Made by a program: the position numbers and the translations under genes | Part shown: positions 8,832 to 18,500 of the stretch, one piece after another | Layout: each line of letters starts with the position of its first letter | How positions within the stretch are numbered: position 1 is the stretch's first letter | The notes under the pieces: generated by a model | Seen by the model: the letters and a program-made list of their open reading frames with translations, nothing else | Told to the model about the DNA's origin: nothing | Databases searched by the model: none | From: Chitinophagaceae bacterium | Lineage (GTDB): Bacteria > Bacteroidota > Bacteroidia > Chitinophagales > Chitinophagaceae | Assembly (NCBI GenBank): GCA_947372235.1 | Contig: CANBSW010000010.1 | Coordinates: 1-49,862, forward strand | Reading direction: 5' to 3' | DNA: 49,862 bases

Positions 8832-8896
8832 ATTGCCACAGAATACACAGATTATCACAGAAAAAATCTGTGTTCGTCTGTGTATTCTGTGGCAAT
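8832..8896. repeat. Perfect 20-bp inverted repeat
   Basis: The arms at 8832-8851 and 8877-8896 (core GCCACAGAATACACAGA) match perfectly around a 25-base loop. It belongs to the same loose class of intergenic hairpins as 28592-28701, which also contains ACACAGA. Confidence 0.8.
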
Positions 8897-8929
8897 ATTA
8901 TTGTTTATCGACGACCAACAACCGCAACC

Positions 8930-9011
8930 AAACTGCGCCCTTGCGAGAAAAATTTGCACGCAAAGGTGCACAGCGCTCGCCTGAGCTTAGCAGGCGAGAG
9001 GGTGCAGTTTT
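8930..9011. repeat. GCGCCCTTGCG-family hairpin repeat
   Basis: The outer arms AAACTGCGCCC (8930-8940) and GGTGCAGTTT (9001-9010) pair. An inner GCTCGCCTG/CAGGCGAG stem lies at about 8974-8999. It sits ten bases beyond the GH105 stop codon and may act as a transcript-end hairpin. Confidence 0.7.
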
Positions 9012-9020
9012 TCTTATGTT

Positions 9021-10163
9021 TTATTTTAACTTATACACTTCACTACCTGCCAATAAAAAACAACCCAACCCAAAATCTTCAAAATCAGGTATCTTATCAT
9101 AGGTAACCGGTTGTGCTTCTTTGGGTTCTTTTCCGGTTCCCTGTACATAGCCCAGCATTCCATTTGTATGTACACAATCTTTTACCAATGCATTCCATGC
9201 TTTTAAGGATGCAGGTAAGTATGATTTTTTATCTAAAATCCCATTGGTAATTCCCCAGGCAAACCCATAAATAAATAAAGATGTTCCTGTTAATTCTTTT
9301 CCGCCAAAATGATTTGGGTCTTTCAGGCTCACATTCCAAAAACCATCTTCTCTTTGTAAAGGAAGTAATGCTGCACACATTTTTTTATAATCGTCCAGAT
9401 ACTCCTTGTAATGCGGATCTGATTTTGGCAACATCTGCAATACCCTTACCAATGCAGCAACCACCCAGCCATTGCCTCTCGACCAATAACATCCCTCACC
9501 ATTTGGTTCTTTATAAGCAGGAAACACAAAATCCTTATCTCTCCACCACAAATTATTTTTAGGATCCCACAAGCCATTTCCGCCATGGTTGTATTTTGTA
9601 TATGCATACATTTCATACATCTTTCTGAAATAGGAAGTATCCTTATACACAACACCCAATCTTGTAAACACAGGCATTCCCATTTGCAAAGCATCTATCC
9701 AGGTCCAGTCGTCTTTCTTTTCAGAAGCAACCATTGCATCCATGGCAGCTTTGATATCCTTAATGCGTTCTTCTTTTTTATCAATGAGATAAAGATCAAT
9801 ATAGGTTTGTCCCGCACACTGGTTATCGCCATTACGCACTTTGGTTCCGCCCCATAATCCCCACTGGTGTTTTTCGCCCCATTGTACGGCATAATCGTAA
9901 TTGATCTTTTCTTTATCAATACTGTATAATGCCATCAAACCTTCATAATAAACAGCCCTTGTCCATAAATTACTAGGACGTTCTTTATTGGTAATTACAG
10001 TTTTACCGGCATCGGGCCATTTGTTCATGAAATAATTGTTGGCTAAATGCAGCGGGGCAAGTATGTCTGCTTTTTTAGGAAGTTTTTGTGCTGATGCATT
10101 CATCGAAGCCATTGCAATCAACAGGAGGGAAAATGTAACATACGATCTTTTCATAACTGGCAT
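9021..10163 (-). CDS. GH105 unsaturated rhamnogalacturonyl hydrolase (copy 1)
   Basis: The 380-residue protein has a signal peptide ending near NASA (a second ATG at 10154 gives MKRSYVTFSLLLIAM and is equally plausible). The body is the (alpha/alpha)6 barrel of family GH105: NLWTRAVYYEGLMALY (65-80), DWTWIDALQMGMPVFTRLG with the likely catalytic Asp157 (the position of the YteR Asp), YWSRGNGWVVAALVRVL (226-243), and a late GKELTGTSLFIYGFAWGI. GH105 enzymes hydrate and remove the unsaturated uronic acid left at the non-reducing end by pectin or rhamnogalacturonan lyases. It lies 19 bases downstream of a CE12 gene and is likely co-transcribed with it. A second GH105 is at 32893-34257. Confidence 0.93.
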   Translation of the reverse strand: MPVMKRSYVTFSLLLIAMASMNASAQKLPKKADILAPLHLANNYFMNKWPDAGKTVITNKERPSNLWTRAVYYEGLMALYSIDKEKINYDYAVQWGEKHQWGLWGGTKVRNGDNQCAGQTYIDLYLIDKKEERIKDIKAAMDAMVASEKKDDWTWIDALQMGMPVFTRLGVVYKDTSYFRKMYEMYAYTKYNHGGNGLWDPKNNLWWRDKDFVFPAYKEPNGEGCYWSRGNGWVVAALVRVLQMLPKSDPHYKEYLDDYKKMCAALLPLQREDGFWNVSLKDPNHFGGKELTGTSLFIYGFAWGITNGILDKKSYLPASLKAWNALVKDCVHTNGMLGYVQGTGKEPKEAQPVTYDKIPDFEDFGLGCFLLAGSEVYKLK

Positions 10164-10182
10164 GTATTTAAAGAAATTCTTA

Positions 10183-10956
10183 TTATTTATTCAACAGATA
10201 ATTTTTCAGTTCACATTTTTGTAATTCTTTCAAACCAAGTACCACCTGTTGTGCATTTAAAATCGCACCTTCTTTATTGGTATGTGTTTTATCTGCCGGA
10301 AAAAATGAATTCACTTTTGCCGTGTCCATTTTCTCATATTCCAAAGCAATCCTGTCCTGAAGATCGATAAAATAAGCACCCGTTTGTTCTGCCACCTGTT
10401 TTGCCCAAACACCATATTCGCTTCTGTTGATCTTTCCATCTTTACGGTTATCTCTTGGAATGGGTGAGCAGATCACAGGTATTGCACCTTTGGCTTTCGC
10501 CTCATTTACAAATTTGCGCAGATACCAACCATAAGAATGTACCATTTCTTTCATCTTACGAATGGGATTATAAATTTCAGTACTGTCATTACCAATGCCT
10601 TTGATCGTTCCTCGGGCTCTTGCAGTATCGTCCAGCGGACTACTGTCGTTATGGCCAAACTGCATAATCACATAATCTCCTTTGGTAAGGGTTTGTAAGA
10701 TTTTGTCCCATCTGCCATCAGATATAAAAGTGCGGCTGCTTCTTCCGCCAATGGCGTGGTTTTGAACATCGATCTTACTATTATCAAAATGCACATCTAT
10801 TACGGTACCCCATCCCCATTGGCCATTCTTTCCGCTGCCATCACCGTTTTTTACGGTTGAATCTCCGATGATGTATAATACGGGTTTGGATTGAATAAGT
10901 GTAAATGATACCAGCATTACTGCTACAATCGGGATGAGTAGTTTTATTTTATTCAT
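10183..10956 (-). CDS. Rhamnogalacturonan acetylesterase, CE12 / SGNH hydrolase (copy 1)
   Basis: The 257-residue protein has an N-terminal signal or anchor segment (MNKIKLLIPIVAVMLVSFTLI). The SGNH blocks are in order: IIGDSTV with nucleophile Ser33, AIGGRSSRTF (Gly70), FGHNDSS with Asn103, and DKTHTNKEG with Asp222 and His225. The length and blocks fit CE12 enzymes such as the Bacillus RhgT/YesT type, which remove acetyl groups from galacturonate in rhamnogalacturonan I and so open it to lyases and hydrolases. It probably works in the periplasm. The gene follows the GH28 gene after a 190-base gap holding a perfect 13-bp hairpin repeat, and precedes GH105. Confidence 0.93.
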   Translation of the reverse strand: MNKIKLLIPIVAVMLVSFTLIQSKPVLYIIGDSTVKNGDGSGKNGQWGWGTVIDVHFDNSKIDVQNHAIGGRSSRTFISDGRWDKILQTLTKGDYVIMQFGHNDSSPLDDTARARGTIKGIGNDSTEIYNPIRKMKEMVHSYGWYLRKFVNEAKAKGAIPVICSPIPRDNRKDGKINRSEYGVWAKQVAEQTGAYFIDLQDRIALEYEKMDTAKVNSFFPADKTHTNKEGAILNAQQVVLGLKELQKCELKNYLLNK

Positions 10957-10980
10957 ACTGAAATTATTTAATCTTTTTTA

Positions 10981-11034
10981 TTGCGCCTTTGCGAGAAAAT
11001 AATTGCACGCAAAGGCGCAAGGGCGCAGTTTGGT
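10981..11034. repeat. GCGCCCTTGCG-family repeat with perfect 13-bp hairpin
   Basis: TTGCGCCTTTGCG (10981-10993) pairs perfectly with CGCAAAGGCGCAA (11008-11020), loop 14 bases, followed by the family core GGGCGCAG. It lies between the GH28 and CE12 genes. From 11040 to 11147 I see only low-complexity text with repeated TTGTTC/CTTATTCC motifs. Confidence 0.75.
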
Positions 11035-11147
11035 TGTTTATATTCGAGAACATTAATGCAAATGTGGCCGTCGGGTCTTTGATTCTTGTTACTTCATCAG
11101 TCATCTGTTCCTTGTTCATCTGTTCGATGTCCCTTATTCCTTGTTCC

Positions 11148-12575
11148 CTAATTCTTCAATCGCTCTTCCACCTCTCTTGATACAGTTTTTGCTGGCGGTT
11201 TATTCTTCTGCACATTCATGATCACATTATTGAATTTCCATCCTTTGGTAAATTCAACAACTCCCGTAACATCTCCCGAGAAACTGGAATTACTGTATAC
11301 AAAATTGGTAAGATAAGATTGTTCTAAACCTGTTGCCGTAAAAATACTTTGTGCATTGGTCACATTTACATTGTTCACATAAACATCTTTTGCATGCGGA
11401 ATTCCTTTTTCTGCCGGTATTACTTTTTCAAGCATAGATTTCCAGTGTGCAGGAACTGTAGCAGGATCAATACCTTTTGGCAAAGTTGAATAAGAATAGG
11501 ATGGATTCCAATTTAGGGTATAATTGAAAATAAATTTCACTGAATCCATGGTTACATTTTGAAAGTAAATGTCTTCAATAGTTCCCCCGCGGGTTGTGGC
11601 AGATTTGATACGAAGCCCGTTATCCGTGTGCGTTGCTTTCAGATCAGTTGCCAATACATGACGGATACCGCCGGAGGTCTCACTTCCTAAGGTTACCAAT
11701 CCACCGCCTTTACGTGCGAGGCATTTCCTGATCACTACATATTCGGTTGGTTTATTTACGCGAAGTCCATCCCAATCACGGCCGGACTTTAAACAGAAAT
11801 TATCATCGTTGCAATCGATATCGCAATTCTGAATGAGTGTCCATGTTGATGAATCAATATCAATCCCATCTGTACTTGGGCCATTGCCATCTTCATTGTT
11901 TTTAATTATCAGCCCATCAACCGTTAAATGATGAGAGTATAACAACTGTACCGTCCAGAATCCGGCGTTTTTAAAAGTTACTCCTTTCAATGTAATGTCG
12001 GAAGAGTTTTGAACAAGCAGGGTTCTTACACGTTTTGCATCGTAATCAACGATCCAGCGTAACCCTCTCGCATCATAATCTTTGCGCATGGTCCAGTATT
12101 TATCCCAGCAAAATTTACCACGTGCATTCACAATACCTTCTCCGGTTACCGCTGCATTTTTTACATTGATCAGATTGATGAGTGCCGATGGCCATCTCAT
12201 TTCAATACCGGCAATACGGGTATCCATATCAGGATAATCGTCAAAATTTTGTGAGCCAAGGATCAAAACCCCTTTCTCAATTTTCAGGTTCACATTGTCT
12301 TTCAAAAACAGAGAGCCGCTTACATAGGTTCCGGGTTTCAATGTAACAATGCCGCCCCCTTTGGCAGCGCAGGCATCAATTGCTTTCTGGATAGCGGGTG
12401 AACTGAGGGTTACTCCGTCATTCACTGCGCCATAGTCATTGGCTACAAATATTTTGGGGGAGGATGGGAAAGACTTTGCACCTACTTTGCTTACCCAATC
12501 CAATTTGTTGGATTGTGCTGAAAGATTAAGACATAATAACATTAACAGCAAACTGATATTCTGCTTTTTAATCAT
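11148..12575 (-). CDS. GH28 polygalacturonase-type glycoside hydrolase
   Basis: ATG at 12573-12575 gives a signal peptide (MIKKQNISLLLMLLCLNLSA). The longer frame from 12671 adds 32 residues before it and is unlikely. The 475-residue product is a right-handed beta-helix with the GH28 landmarks: VANDYGAVNDG near the start, PSTDGIDID (Asp236), DCNDDNFCLKSG (Asp257, Asp258), GLVTLGSETSGGI in place of the GHG loop, and LRIKSATTRGG (RIK at 322-324). The GSE form of the third motif is common in exo-acting or rhamnogalacturonan-active GH28 members. It hydrolyses galacturonic acid linkages; whether it acts on homogalacturonan or rhamnogalacturonan is not decided by sequence. A TCCTG repeat pair lies about 150 bases upstream. 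Confidence 0.93.
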   Translation of the reverse strand: MIKKQNISLLLMLLCLNLSAQSNKLDWVSKVGAKSFPSSPKIFVANDYGAVNDGVTLSSPAIQKAIDACAAKGGGIVTLKPGTYVSGSLFLKDNVNLKIEKGVLILGSQNFDDYPDMDTRIAGIEMRWPSALINLINVKNAAVTGEGIVNARGKFCWDKYWTMRKDYDARGLRWIVDYDAKRVRTLLVQNSSDITLKGVTFKNAGFWTVQLLYSHHLTVDGLIIKNNEDGNGPSTDGIDIDSSTWTLIQNCDIDCNDDNFCLKSGRDWDGLRVNKPTEYVVIRKCLARKGGGLVTLGSETSGGIRHVLATDLKATHTDNGLRIKSATTRGGTIEDIYFQNVTMDSVKFIFNYTLNWNPSYSYSTLPKGIDPATVPAHWKSMLEKVIPAEKGIPHAKDVYVNNVNVTNAQSIFTATGLEQSYLTNFVYSNSSFSGDVTGVVEFTKGWKFNNVIMNVQKNKPPAKTVSREVEERLKN

Positions 12576-12722
12576 TGGGGGCTTGTGTTTTGTGGTAGAA
12601 ATAGTTATTAGGGAAAGATACTTGACCTGGGTTCTGACAAAGTAATGATATAGAATGGCGATGAACGACATAGCAGCAACCTTATTTAGAACTCAATGTA
12701 GCGGCTTTAGGTATTAAATCCA

Positions 12723-12737
12723 TCCTGACGTGTCCTG
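12723..12737. promoter_or_regulatory. TCCTG direct-repeat pair, candidate operator
   Basis: Two TCCTG pentamers at 12723 and 12733 are exactly 10 bases apart (one helical turn), upstream of the GH28 gene. The same arrangement occurs upstream of susC (18844-18886, four copies) and upstream of the PL22 gene (35853-35867). Confidence 0.35.
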
Positions 12738-12741
12738 AGCG

Positions 12742-12785
12742 TTTTTTTCACCGCAGAGAGGCAGAGAAGCAGAGGTTCGCTGAGT
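12742..12785. repeat. CCGCAGAGA-family intergenic repeat, single arm
   Basis: TTTCACCGCAGAGAGGCAGAG begins a purine-rich element. Related copies are at 25508-25628 (both arms) and 49581-49627 (single arm). It lies just beyond the GH43 stop codon. Confidence 0.6.
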
Positions 12786-12791
12786 CGTTTC

Positions 12792-13730
12792 CTATTTGAA
12801 AAATGTTTCAAATTCTTTACGGCTAATACTGAAAACCGTTCCATGCCGCGTTCCTTTGGGAAAGCTTACTTTATCAGAGATATCCGTCCAGTTAACCAGG
12901 TCTTTTGATGCAACTGCTCCGTATTTATGGTCGCGATATTTGTCAAAATATACGATCCATTCCTCCCCTATTTTAATTGCCGTTGGCCCTTCAGCCCAAT
13001 AATTGCCGGTAATGGGTTTGGATGGTTCTGAAAAACCGCCTGTTAATGTTTTGGATACTGCTGTTCTGAGATTTTTCTGCGCCAACGGTTTAAGTGTTTC
13101 ATCTTTCAGAAACATCACATAGTCTTTGCCGTTGGGAACAATAGTTGCATCAATTACATTGAACCCTTTATCATACAACAGTTTTGTATTGCTGTACGAT
13201 TTAAAATCTTTAGTAGTTACATAATAGATTCGATGGGTATAACCTTTTTCCACTGAAGCATCAGCAGGATATTTTCCACTGATGGTGGTTGCCCAGTAGA
13301 TCATATACTGTTTATTGGCGGCATCCCAGGTAATTTCGGGTGCCCAACAATTTTTGGCGGAGTCTTCTTTTTCCATCACAGGAATAAATTGTTGCTCGCT
13401 CCAATGCACAAGGTCTTTGGAAGATGCATAGCCGATGCCTTTATCATTCCAGCTTACAGTCCATACCATGTGAAACAAATTATCTGCTCCGCGAATAATA
13501 CAGGGATCGCGCATCAATTTATCATTGCGCAAAACGGGTTGCAGAAATGAGCTGTCGTGTTTTAAAGATTCCCATTTCAATCCATCATTGCTAAAAGCAA
13601 AATGCAAACCATCGGTTCCGTTATTGATGAAATAGCTGAAGAGGTAAACTTTATCATTTTCTTTTTGAGAAAAGCCAACGGTTGTCACTAATAAAAACAC
13701 AAAAAACAGAACTATCCGATTCATGTTCAT
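12792..13730 (-). CDS. GH43-like glycosidase (arabinosidase/xylosidase/galactosidase type)
   Basis: The 312-residue protein has a signal peptide ending VGFSQ and a five-bladed beta-propeller of GH43 type. The candidate catalytic triad is visible in order: Asp75 in LMRDPCIIR (base), Asp194 in NVIDATIVPNG (pKa modulator) and Glu247 in NYWAEGPTAI (acid). Blade signatures such as IGYASSKDLVHW and YGAVASKDLVNW are typical. GH43 enzymes release arabinose, xylose or galactose from side chains, so in this locus it probably trims rhamnogalacturonan-I side chains. The exact sugar cannot be read. A second ATG at 13724 is possible. A repeat and a terminator separate it from susD, so it probably begins its own transcript. 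Confidence 0.85.
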   Translation of the reverse strand: MNMNRIVLFFVFLLVTTVGFSQKENDKVYLFSYFINNGTDGLHFAFSNDGLKWESLKHDSSFLQPVLRNDKLMRDPCIIRGADNLFHMVWTVSWNDKGIGYASSKDLVHWSEQQFIPVMEKEDSAKNCWAPEITWDAANKQYMIYWATTISGKYPADASVEKGYTHRIYYVTTKDFKSYSNTKLLYDKGFNVIDATIVPNGKDYVMFLKDETLKPLAQKNLRTAVSKTLTGGFSEPSKPITGNYWAEGPTAIKIGEEWIVYFDKYRDHKYGAVASKDLVNWTDISDKVSFPKGTRHGTVFSISRKEFETFFK

Positions 13731-13849
13731 TTTGTTAAATGGATGATGATAATTTGACGATGGAAAATTATAGTAAATAACCCTATAAATCTCATTAACT
13801 CCCGAATGATTGTTTTATTAATACATTCTGCATGGCTCATTTTTTAATG

Positions 13850-13944
13850 ATTAACCGCGAAGTCGCAAGGGCGCAAGGGTACGCAAGGTTGGTTTGATAA
13901 TTTTACTTAGCGAACATTCGCGCCCTTGCGTATTCGCGGTTAAT
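13850..13944. repeat. GCGCCCTTGCG-family inverted repeat, 25-bp arms
   Basis: Arm 13850-13874 pairs with 13920-13944 at 23 of 25 positions (cores TTAACCGCGAA and CGCAAGGGCGC). It is the best-preserved copy of this family in the window. It fills most of the 13731-14019 gap together with the terminator at 13967-13994. Confidence 0.8.
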
Positions 13945-13966
13945 AATGCCCTTTATTCCTTTACAC

Positions 13967-13994
13967 AAAAAAACCGGCAGAAGAATCTGCCGGT
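13967..13994 (-). terminator. Intrinsic terminator downstream of susD
   Basis: Read on the minus strand, ACCGGCAGA and TCTGCCGGT form a 9-bp GC-rich stem with a TTCT loop, immediately followed by seven T. It starts 26 bases after the susD stop codon. This is the clearest intrinsic terminator in the window and should end the susC-susD transcript before GH43. Confidence 0.88.
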
Positions 13995-14019
13995 CTCATA
14001 CTGTAATTTCAAAACCAAA

Positions 14020-15555
14020 TTAATATCCGGGATTCTGATTATATAATCCCGGTGCGGCATCCAGCTGCGATTGTGGAACCGGATAGATAACATAATTAGC
14101 AACAACCGGACTGATCCTTTTTGCAACATCTTCAGTGGCTATCCAACTGTTCATAGTGGTGATTAAACCACCACTTCTTTGCAGGTCAAACCAGCGTGAA
14201 CCTTCATCTGCAAATTCTTTTCTGCGCTCGTCAAACAATTGTGCCAGTGTTACATTTGTTTTAGAAGACAAGCCTGCTCTTGTTCTTACAGAATTTACAA
14301 TGGCATCTACATCGGCCTGTGTACCACCTGTGGCACCATTTAAGATACATTCTGCTTTCATCATCATAATATCTGTATAACGGATTGCAATGAAATTTTC
14401 GCCCCAGTCAAAACGGCTTGCTGCGGGTGCTTTTGTTACATCAAGGTATTTTTTGAAGAATGGACGTAGATCAGTTGCACCTCCACTGGTAACTCCTGCT
14501 GTAAATACTGTAGCAGCTTTACGCAGATCGCCTGTTTCATAAGCGTTCACCAGATTATTAGATACAGGAATGATCTCTAAACTTCCATTTGAATTAGGAA
14601 TAGCAAGTGAAGTAAAATAATAGTTTGGTGTTAAACCCCATACAAAAGTGGCTCCTAATACAGGTGTTTGTCCACTCACATACATCACATCAAACACCGC
14701 TTCTTTATTACCAGCTGGTGTAGGACTTTGGTTGGCATAGGCAAAAATATTTGCGTAGTTGGCGTTCATGGCAAATGATCCGCTGTTGATGATATCCTGT
14801 ATCAAGGGCATTGCCAAGTTCCACTCATTAGAAGCCATACCGGGTCCTTCTACACTATAAGTAGGTCCTGAACGTGCCATATAAACCTGTGCCAGCGTTC
14901 CTTCAGCAGCATATTTTGTAGCACGGCCAACATCGGTTGCAGAATAAGCAGGAAATGTACCACTATAATTCAATGGCAGATTGGCGATCGCATATTGCAA
15001 ATCAGCAATGATGAATTTATAAACATCAGACACTGTGTTTCGGCTGATACTGTTTGCTTCTGCGGCCACTACTGGGTGGTCAATAATGGGCACTTTTCCG
15101 AAATACCTTACCAGATCAAAATAAAAGAAGGCACGCAGGTATCTGGCTTCTGCTGTTAAACGTGTTGCCAGAGCCGGTGAGTTTAGATAAGAAGCATTTT
15201 TTGTGATCTGATCCAGAATTGCATTGGCTTTGAATATGCCGTTGAAATTTACATTCCAGGCTTCTTCTACATATACATTGGGTGCAATTCCCGGAGAAAA
15301 ATTATTGATAGGATCCCAGTCACGTACTGTTACAGATACGCCATAAATATTATCAGATCTGATCTCAGACAGGTTCAATAATCTATCAGGGTATCCTCTC
15401 AGTGAATTGTATACAGCATTAATCCCTTGAATAAAATCACTTGGTTGTTGATAGAAAGTGGAGGTAGTAGCTGTTGAAATGGGTACCTGATTCAACTCCT
15501 TACTACACGAAGTAGTCAGGAAAATGATAAATGATATAAATAAAATCTTTTTCAT
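14020..15555 (-). CDS. SusD/RagB family outer-membrane glycan-binding lipoprotein
   Basis: ATG at 15553-15555 gives a lipoprotein signal (MKKILFISFIIFLTTSCSKE, lipidated Cys17). The 511-residue product carries SusD features: LNQVPISTATTSTFYQQPSDF at the start, YNSLRGYPDRLLNLSEIRSDN, the TPR-type segment RAFFYFDLVRYFGKVP, and the C-terminal block FDERRKEFADEGSRWFDLQR ending NQNPGY. SusD partners bind the glycan and cap the SusC transporter at the cell surface. The gene lies 19 bases downstream of susC and is followed by a strong terminator. The bound glycan is inferred from context as a pectin fragment. Confidence 0.96.
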   Translation of the reverse strand: MKKILFISFIIFLTTSCSKELNQVPISTATTSTFYQQPSDFIQGINAVYNSLRGYPDRLLNLSEIRSDNIYGVSVTVRDWDPINNFSPGIAPNVYVEEAWNVNFNGIFKANAILDQITKNASYLNSPALATRLTAEARYLRAFFYFDLVRYFGKVPIIDHPVVAAEANSISRNTVSDVYKFIIADLQYAIANLPLNYSGTFPAYSATDVGRATKYAAEGTLAQVYMARSGPTYSVEGPGMASNEWNLAMPLIQDIINSGSFAMNANYANIFAYANQSPTPAGNKEAVFDVMYVSGQTPVLGATFVWGLTPNYYFTSLAIPNSNGSLEIIPVSNNLVNAYETGDLRKAATVFTAGVTSGGATDLRPFFKKYLDVTKAPAASRFDWGENFIAIRYTDIMMMKAECILNGATGGTQADVDAIVNSVRTRAGLSSKTNVTLAQLFDERRKEFADEGSRWFDLQRSGGLITTMNSWIATEDVAKRISPVVANYVIYPVPQSQLDAAPGLYNQNPGY

Positions 15556-15574
15556 TATTTGTAAATTAAACGGG

Positions 15575-18500
15575 TTAGAAAGTAAAATTGATACCGAAGA
15601 TGAATGATTTCGCCAAAGGCAATCCACCATAATCCCCGGCTTCCGGATAAGATCCGTTTGAGCTTATCGTTGTATTTGCGGCTTCAGGATTTAAACCGTT
15701 GTAATATTTATCTTTTCCAAAGAAATTCTCTAATGTTAAATAAACCCTTGCTCCTGAGATCATGGATGTTTTGATCAGTTTTTTCAGGTTATAACCGATT
15801 GTGATATCACGAACACGGATATAATCTGAAGAATATAACCAATCGGTATTCGCAACAAATCCGAAAGTTGAATACGCTTTACTGAATCTTCCCGCACCCT
15901 GGTTATCAGGAGAGATCCATCTTTCTGTGTAAGCAACCGGCGCATTATCTGTAAAGCCTTGTCCTGTGCGGGTGATAGCGCGACCTAATTGTGAGTAGAT
16001 AGAACCACCGGATTGACCCTGTATCAAAATACTCAGATCAAAATCTTTGTACTTGAATGTGTTGGTAATGCCATAGGTATAATCAGGATTTGGATGACCA
16101 ACGATTAACTTATCAGCTTCGGTAATTACACCATCTCCATTCAGGTCTAAATATTTTGGATCACCTACTGTTTCGCCTGAACCATAAACAGCCACTTTCT
16201 TATTGATATCATCCTGTGTTAAAAATCCGATCTGCTGTACTACATAGATGCTGTTCAATGGAGAACCTACGCGTAAGATCTGATCGGCCACTTCAAAACC
16301 GTTAGGGATAATGATCTGTGTTTGACCAGGGGCCAATGCTTCGATCTTATTAATATTGTGGCTGATGTTCAATGTTGTATTCCACTGGAATTTACCAACC
16401 AGGTTACGTGTATTGATCTGTAATTCCTGACCGATATTTCTTACTGAACCGATATTGTTCAGATAGGTTTGGAAACCCGTAGCTTCCGGAACCTGCACAT
16501 TCAATAACAATTGTGTGTTTAGTTTATTATAGTAATCGAACGATCCTGTTATTCTGTTATTGAATAATCCGAAATCAACACCGATATCATAGGTCTGCGA
16601 TTTTTCCCACTGCAATGTTGGATTGGCCAATACGTTTGGTGATTGACCAATAGCTGTAGTAGGTGTGGTTCCAAAAACATAACCACCCGATCCTAAAGTA
16701 GCGATACTTGCATAGTCGTTAGGCAGGTTATTATTACCGTTAACGCCATAACTGGCGCGGAGTTTCAGGTTGCTGAATACAGGTAAATGTTTCATGAAAT
16801 TTTCCTGTATCACTCTCCAGCCAATTGAAGCGGATGGGAAAATACCATATTGGTTATCGATACCAAATCTGGATGATCCATCTCTACGTAAACTGGCAGA
16901 TAATAAATATTTGTCTTTAAATCCATATTGTAACCTGCTAAAATAAGAGATCAAAACACTTTGTGTTGATGTAGTATTTCCTGTTACGGCAGCAGCTGCA
17001 TTTAATGTTTGAATAACTGCACTGGTATAACCGCCACTTGAACTCAAAGTGGTTCTGTCGAAACGGTCAAGGTTATAAGATTGCCCGAGCAACACACTCA
17101 AACTATGTACACCTTTTATTGTGGTATTATAATTCAGTGTATTCTCATTTACAAAAGTTTGTCTTCTGTAACTGTTATACGAACCCGACGTAGATGCCAG
17201 CAAATTATTTGATCCGGTAAAAGTTCTTGAAACCTGTGTTCCGGTTGTGATATAAGGAACGTAGCCGTTACTTACATTATCAGTATTATCAAGATTAATA
17301 GATGAACGGAAATTCAACCCTTTCATGATTTCATATTCACCATAGATAGAAGCCAGTGTTCTGTAACGTTTAGTGGTACCGATATTGTTCTGCAGTTTAC
17401 CAATGGCAGCATTGTTACTGTTGCTCCACAGATAACCTGCATTTCTACCGATATTAAAATAAGTACCCATGGTATCTTCCTGAACAGGTGTTGTACTGAT
17501 AGCCTGGTGGAAAATCGCATCTTTTCCTTCAACACCGGGATCCTGGGTAATAGAGAAGGAAGGTGCAATATTCAATCCAAATTTTAATTTTTTAGAAGCT
17601 GTGAACTCTACGTTGGCTCTTGCTGAGTAAGATTTATAGCCAAGACCAACTACATATCCATTTTGATCTGCATAATTTCCTGAAATAAAATATTTGATCG
17701 CATCTGTACCGCCGCTGGCAGAAACTTCGCTGTTCTGCATTAATCCTTTTCTTTCGATCACATCCTGCCAATCCCAGAAAGCCAGTCCGGGATGACCCGG
17801 TATTGCCCATCTTGGGTCAAGCATATAAGCAGTACTGATCTGTGTACCTGTTAATCCAATTTTAGCCTGACGTGTTGCCGCGTTATCAGCAGCAGTTGCA
17901 CCGGCTGTACCATATTTTAAAACATAAGCCGCATTGATCATTTCAGTAGCACGATCGATCCATTGCTGGCCATCGAGCATCTGTAATTTTTTTGCCGCCT
18001 GATTATATCCTGTATAGGTATTGAAACTGATTTTTGCCTTACCGGTTTGTCCGCGTTTGGTTGTGATCAAAACCACACCATTTGAAGCGCGTGAGCCATA
18101 GATGGCAGCAGCGGCAGCATCTTTCAATACTTCAATACTTTCAATATCATTTGGATTGATATTATCCAAAGGGTTACCGGTAGAAAAACTACCATTACTT
18201 GTATTACTTGAGTTAACAGATAAAGGAAATCCATCCAATACATACAAAGGTTCATTACCGCCACTGATTGAGCCTGAGCCACGAACCTGAACACTGAACG
18301 CTTTACCCGGAACTCCCGTTGTTTGTTTTACCGTAACACCAGCTAACTGGCCAACCAGTGCCTGATCAACTCGTGTGATAGCCCTTTCGTCGAGGTTCTC
18401 ATTTTTTAAAGTACTCACAGCACCTGTTACACTTCCCTTCTTCTGTGTACCATAACCAACCACGATCACTTCATCCAGTTGCTTGGTATTCTTTTCAAGA

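Noticed and set aside
8747..8848. N-terminal extension of the TlpA-like protein
   Set aside because: It runs through one arm of a 20-bp inverted repeat and hides the signal peptide that starts at 8746.
8813..9106. Overlapping plus-strand small frames at 8.8-9.1 kb
   Set aside because: They consist almost entirely of two hairpin repeats and the antisense end of GH105.
12576..12671. N-terminal extension of GH28
   Set aside because: The signal peptide starts at the internal Met (12575); the extra residues look like translated non-coding sequence.
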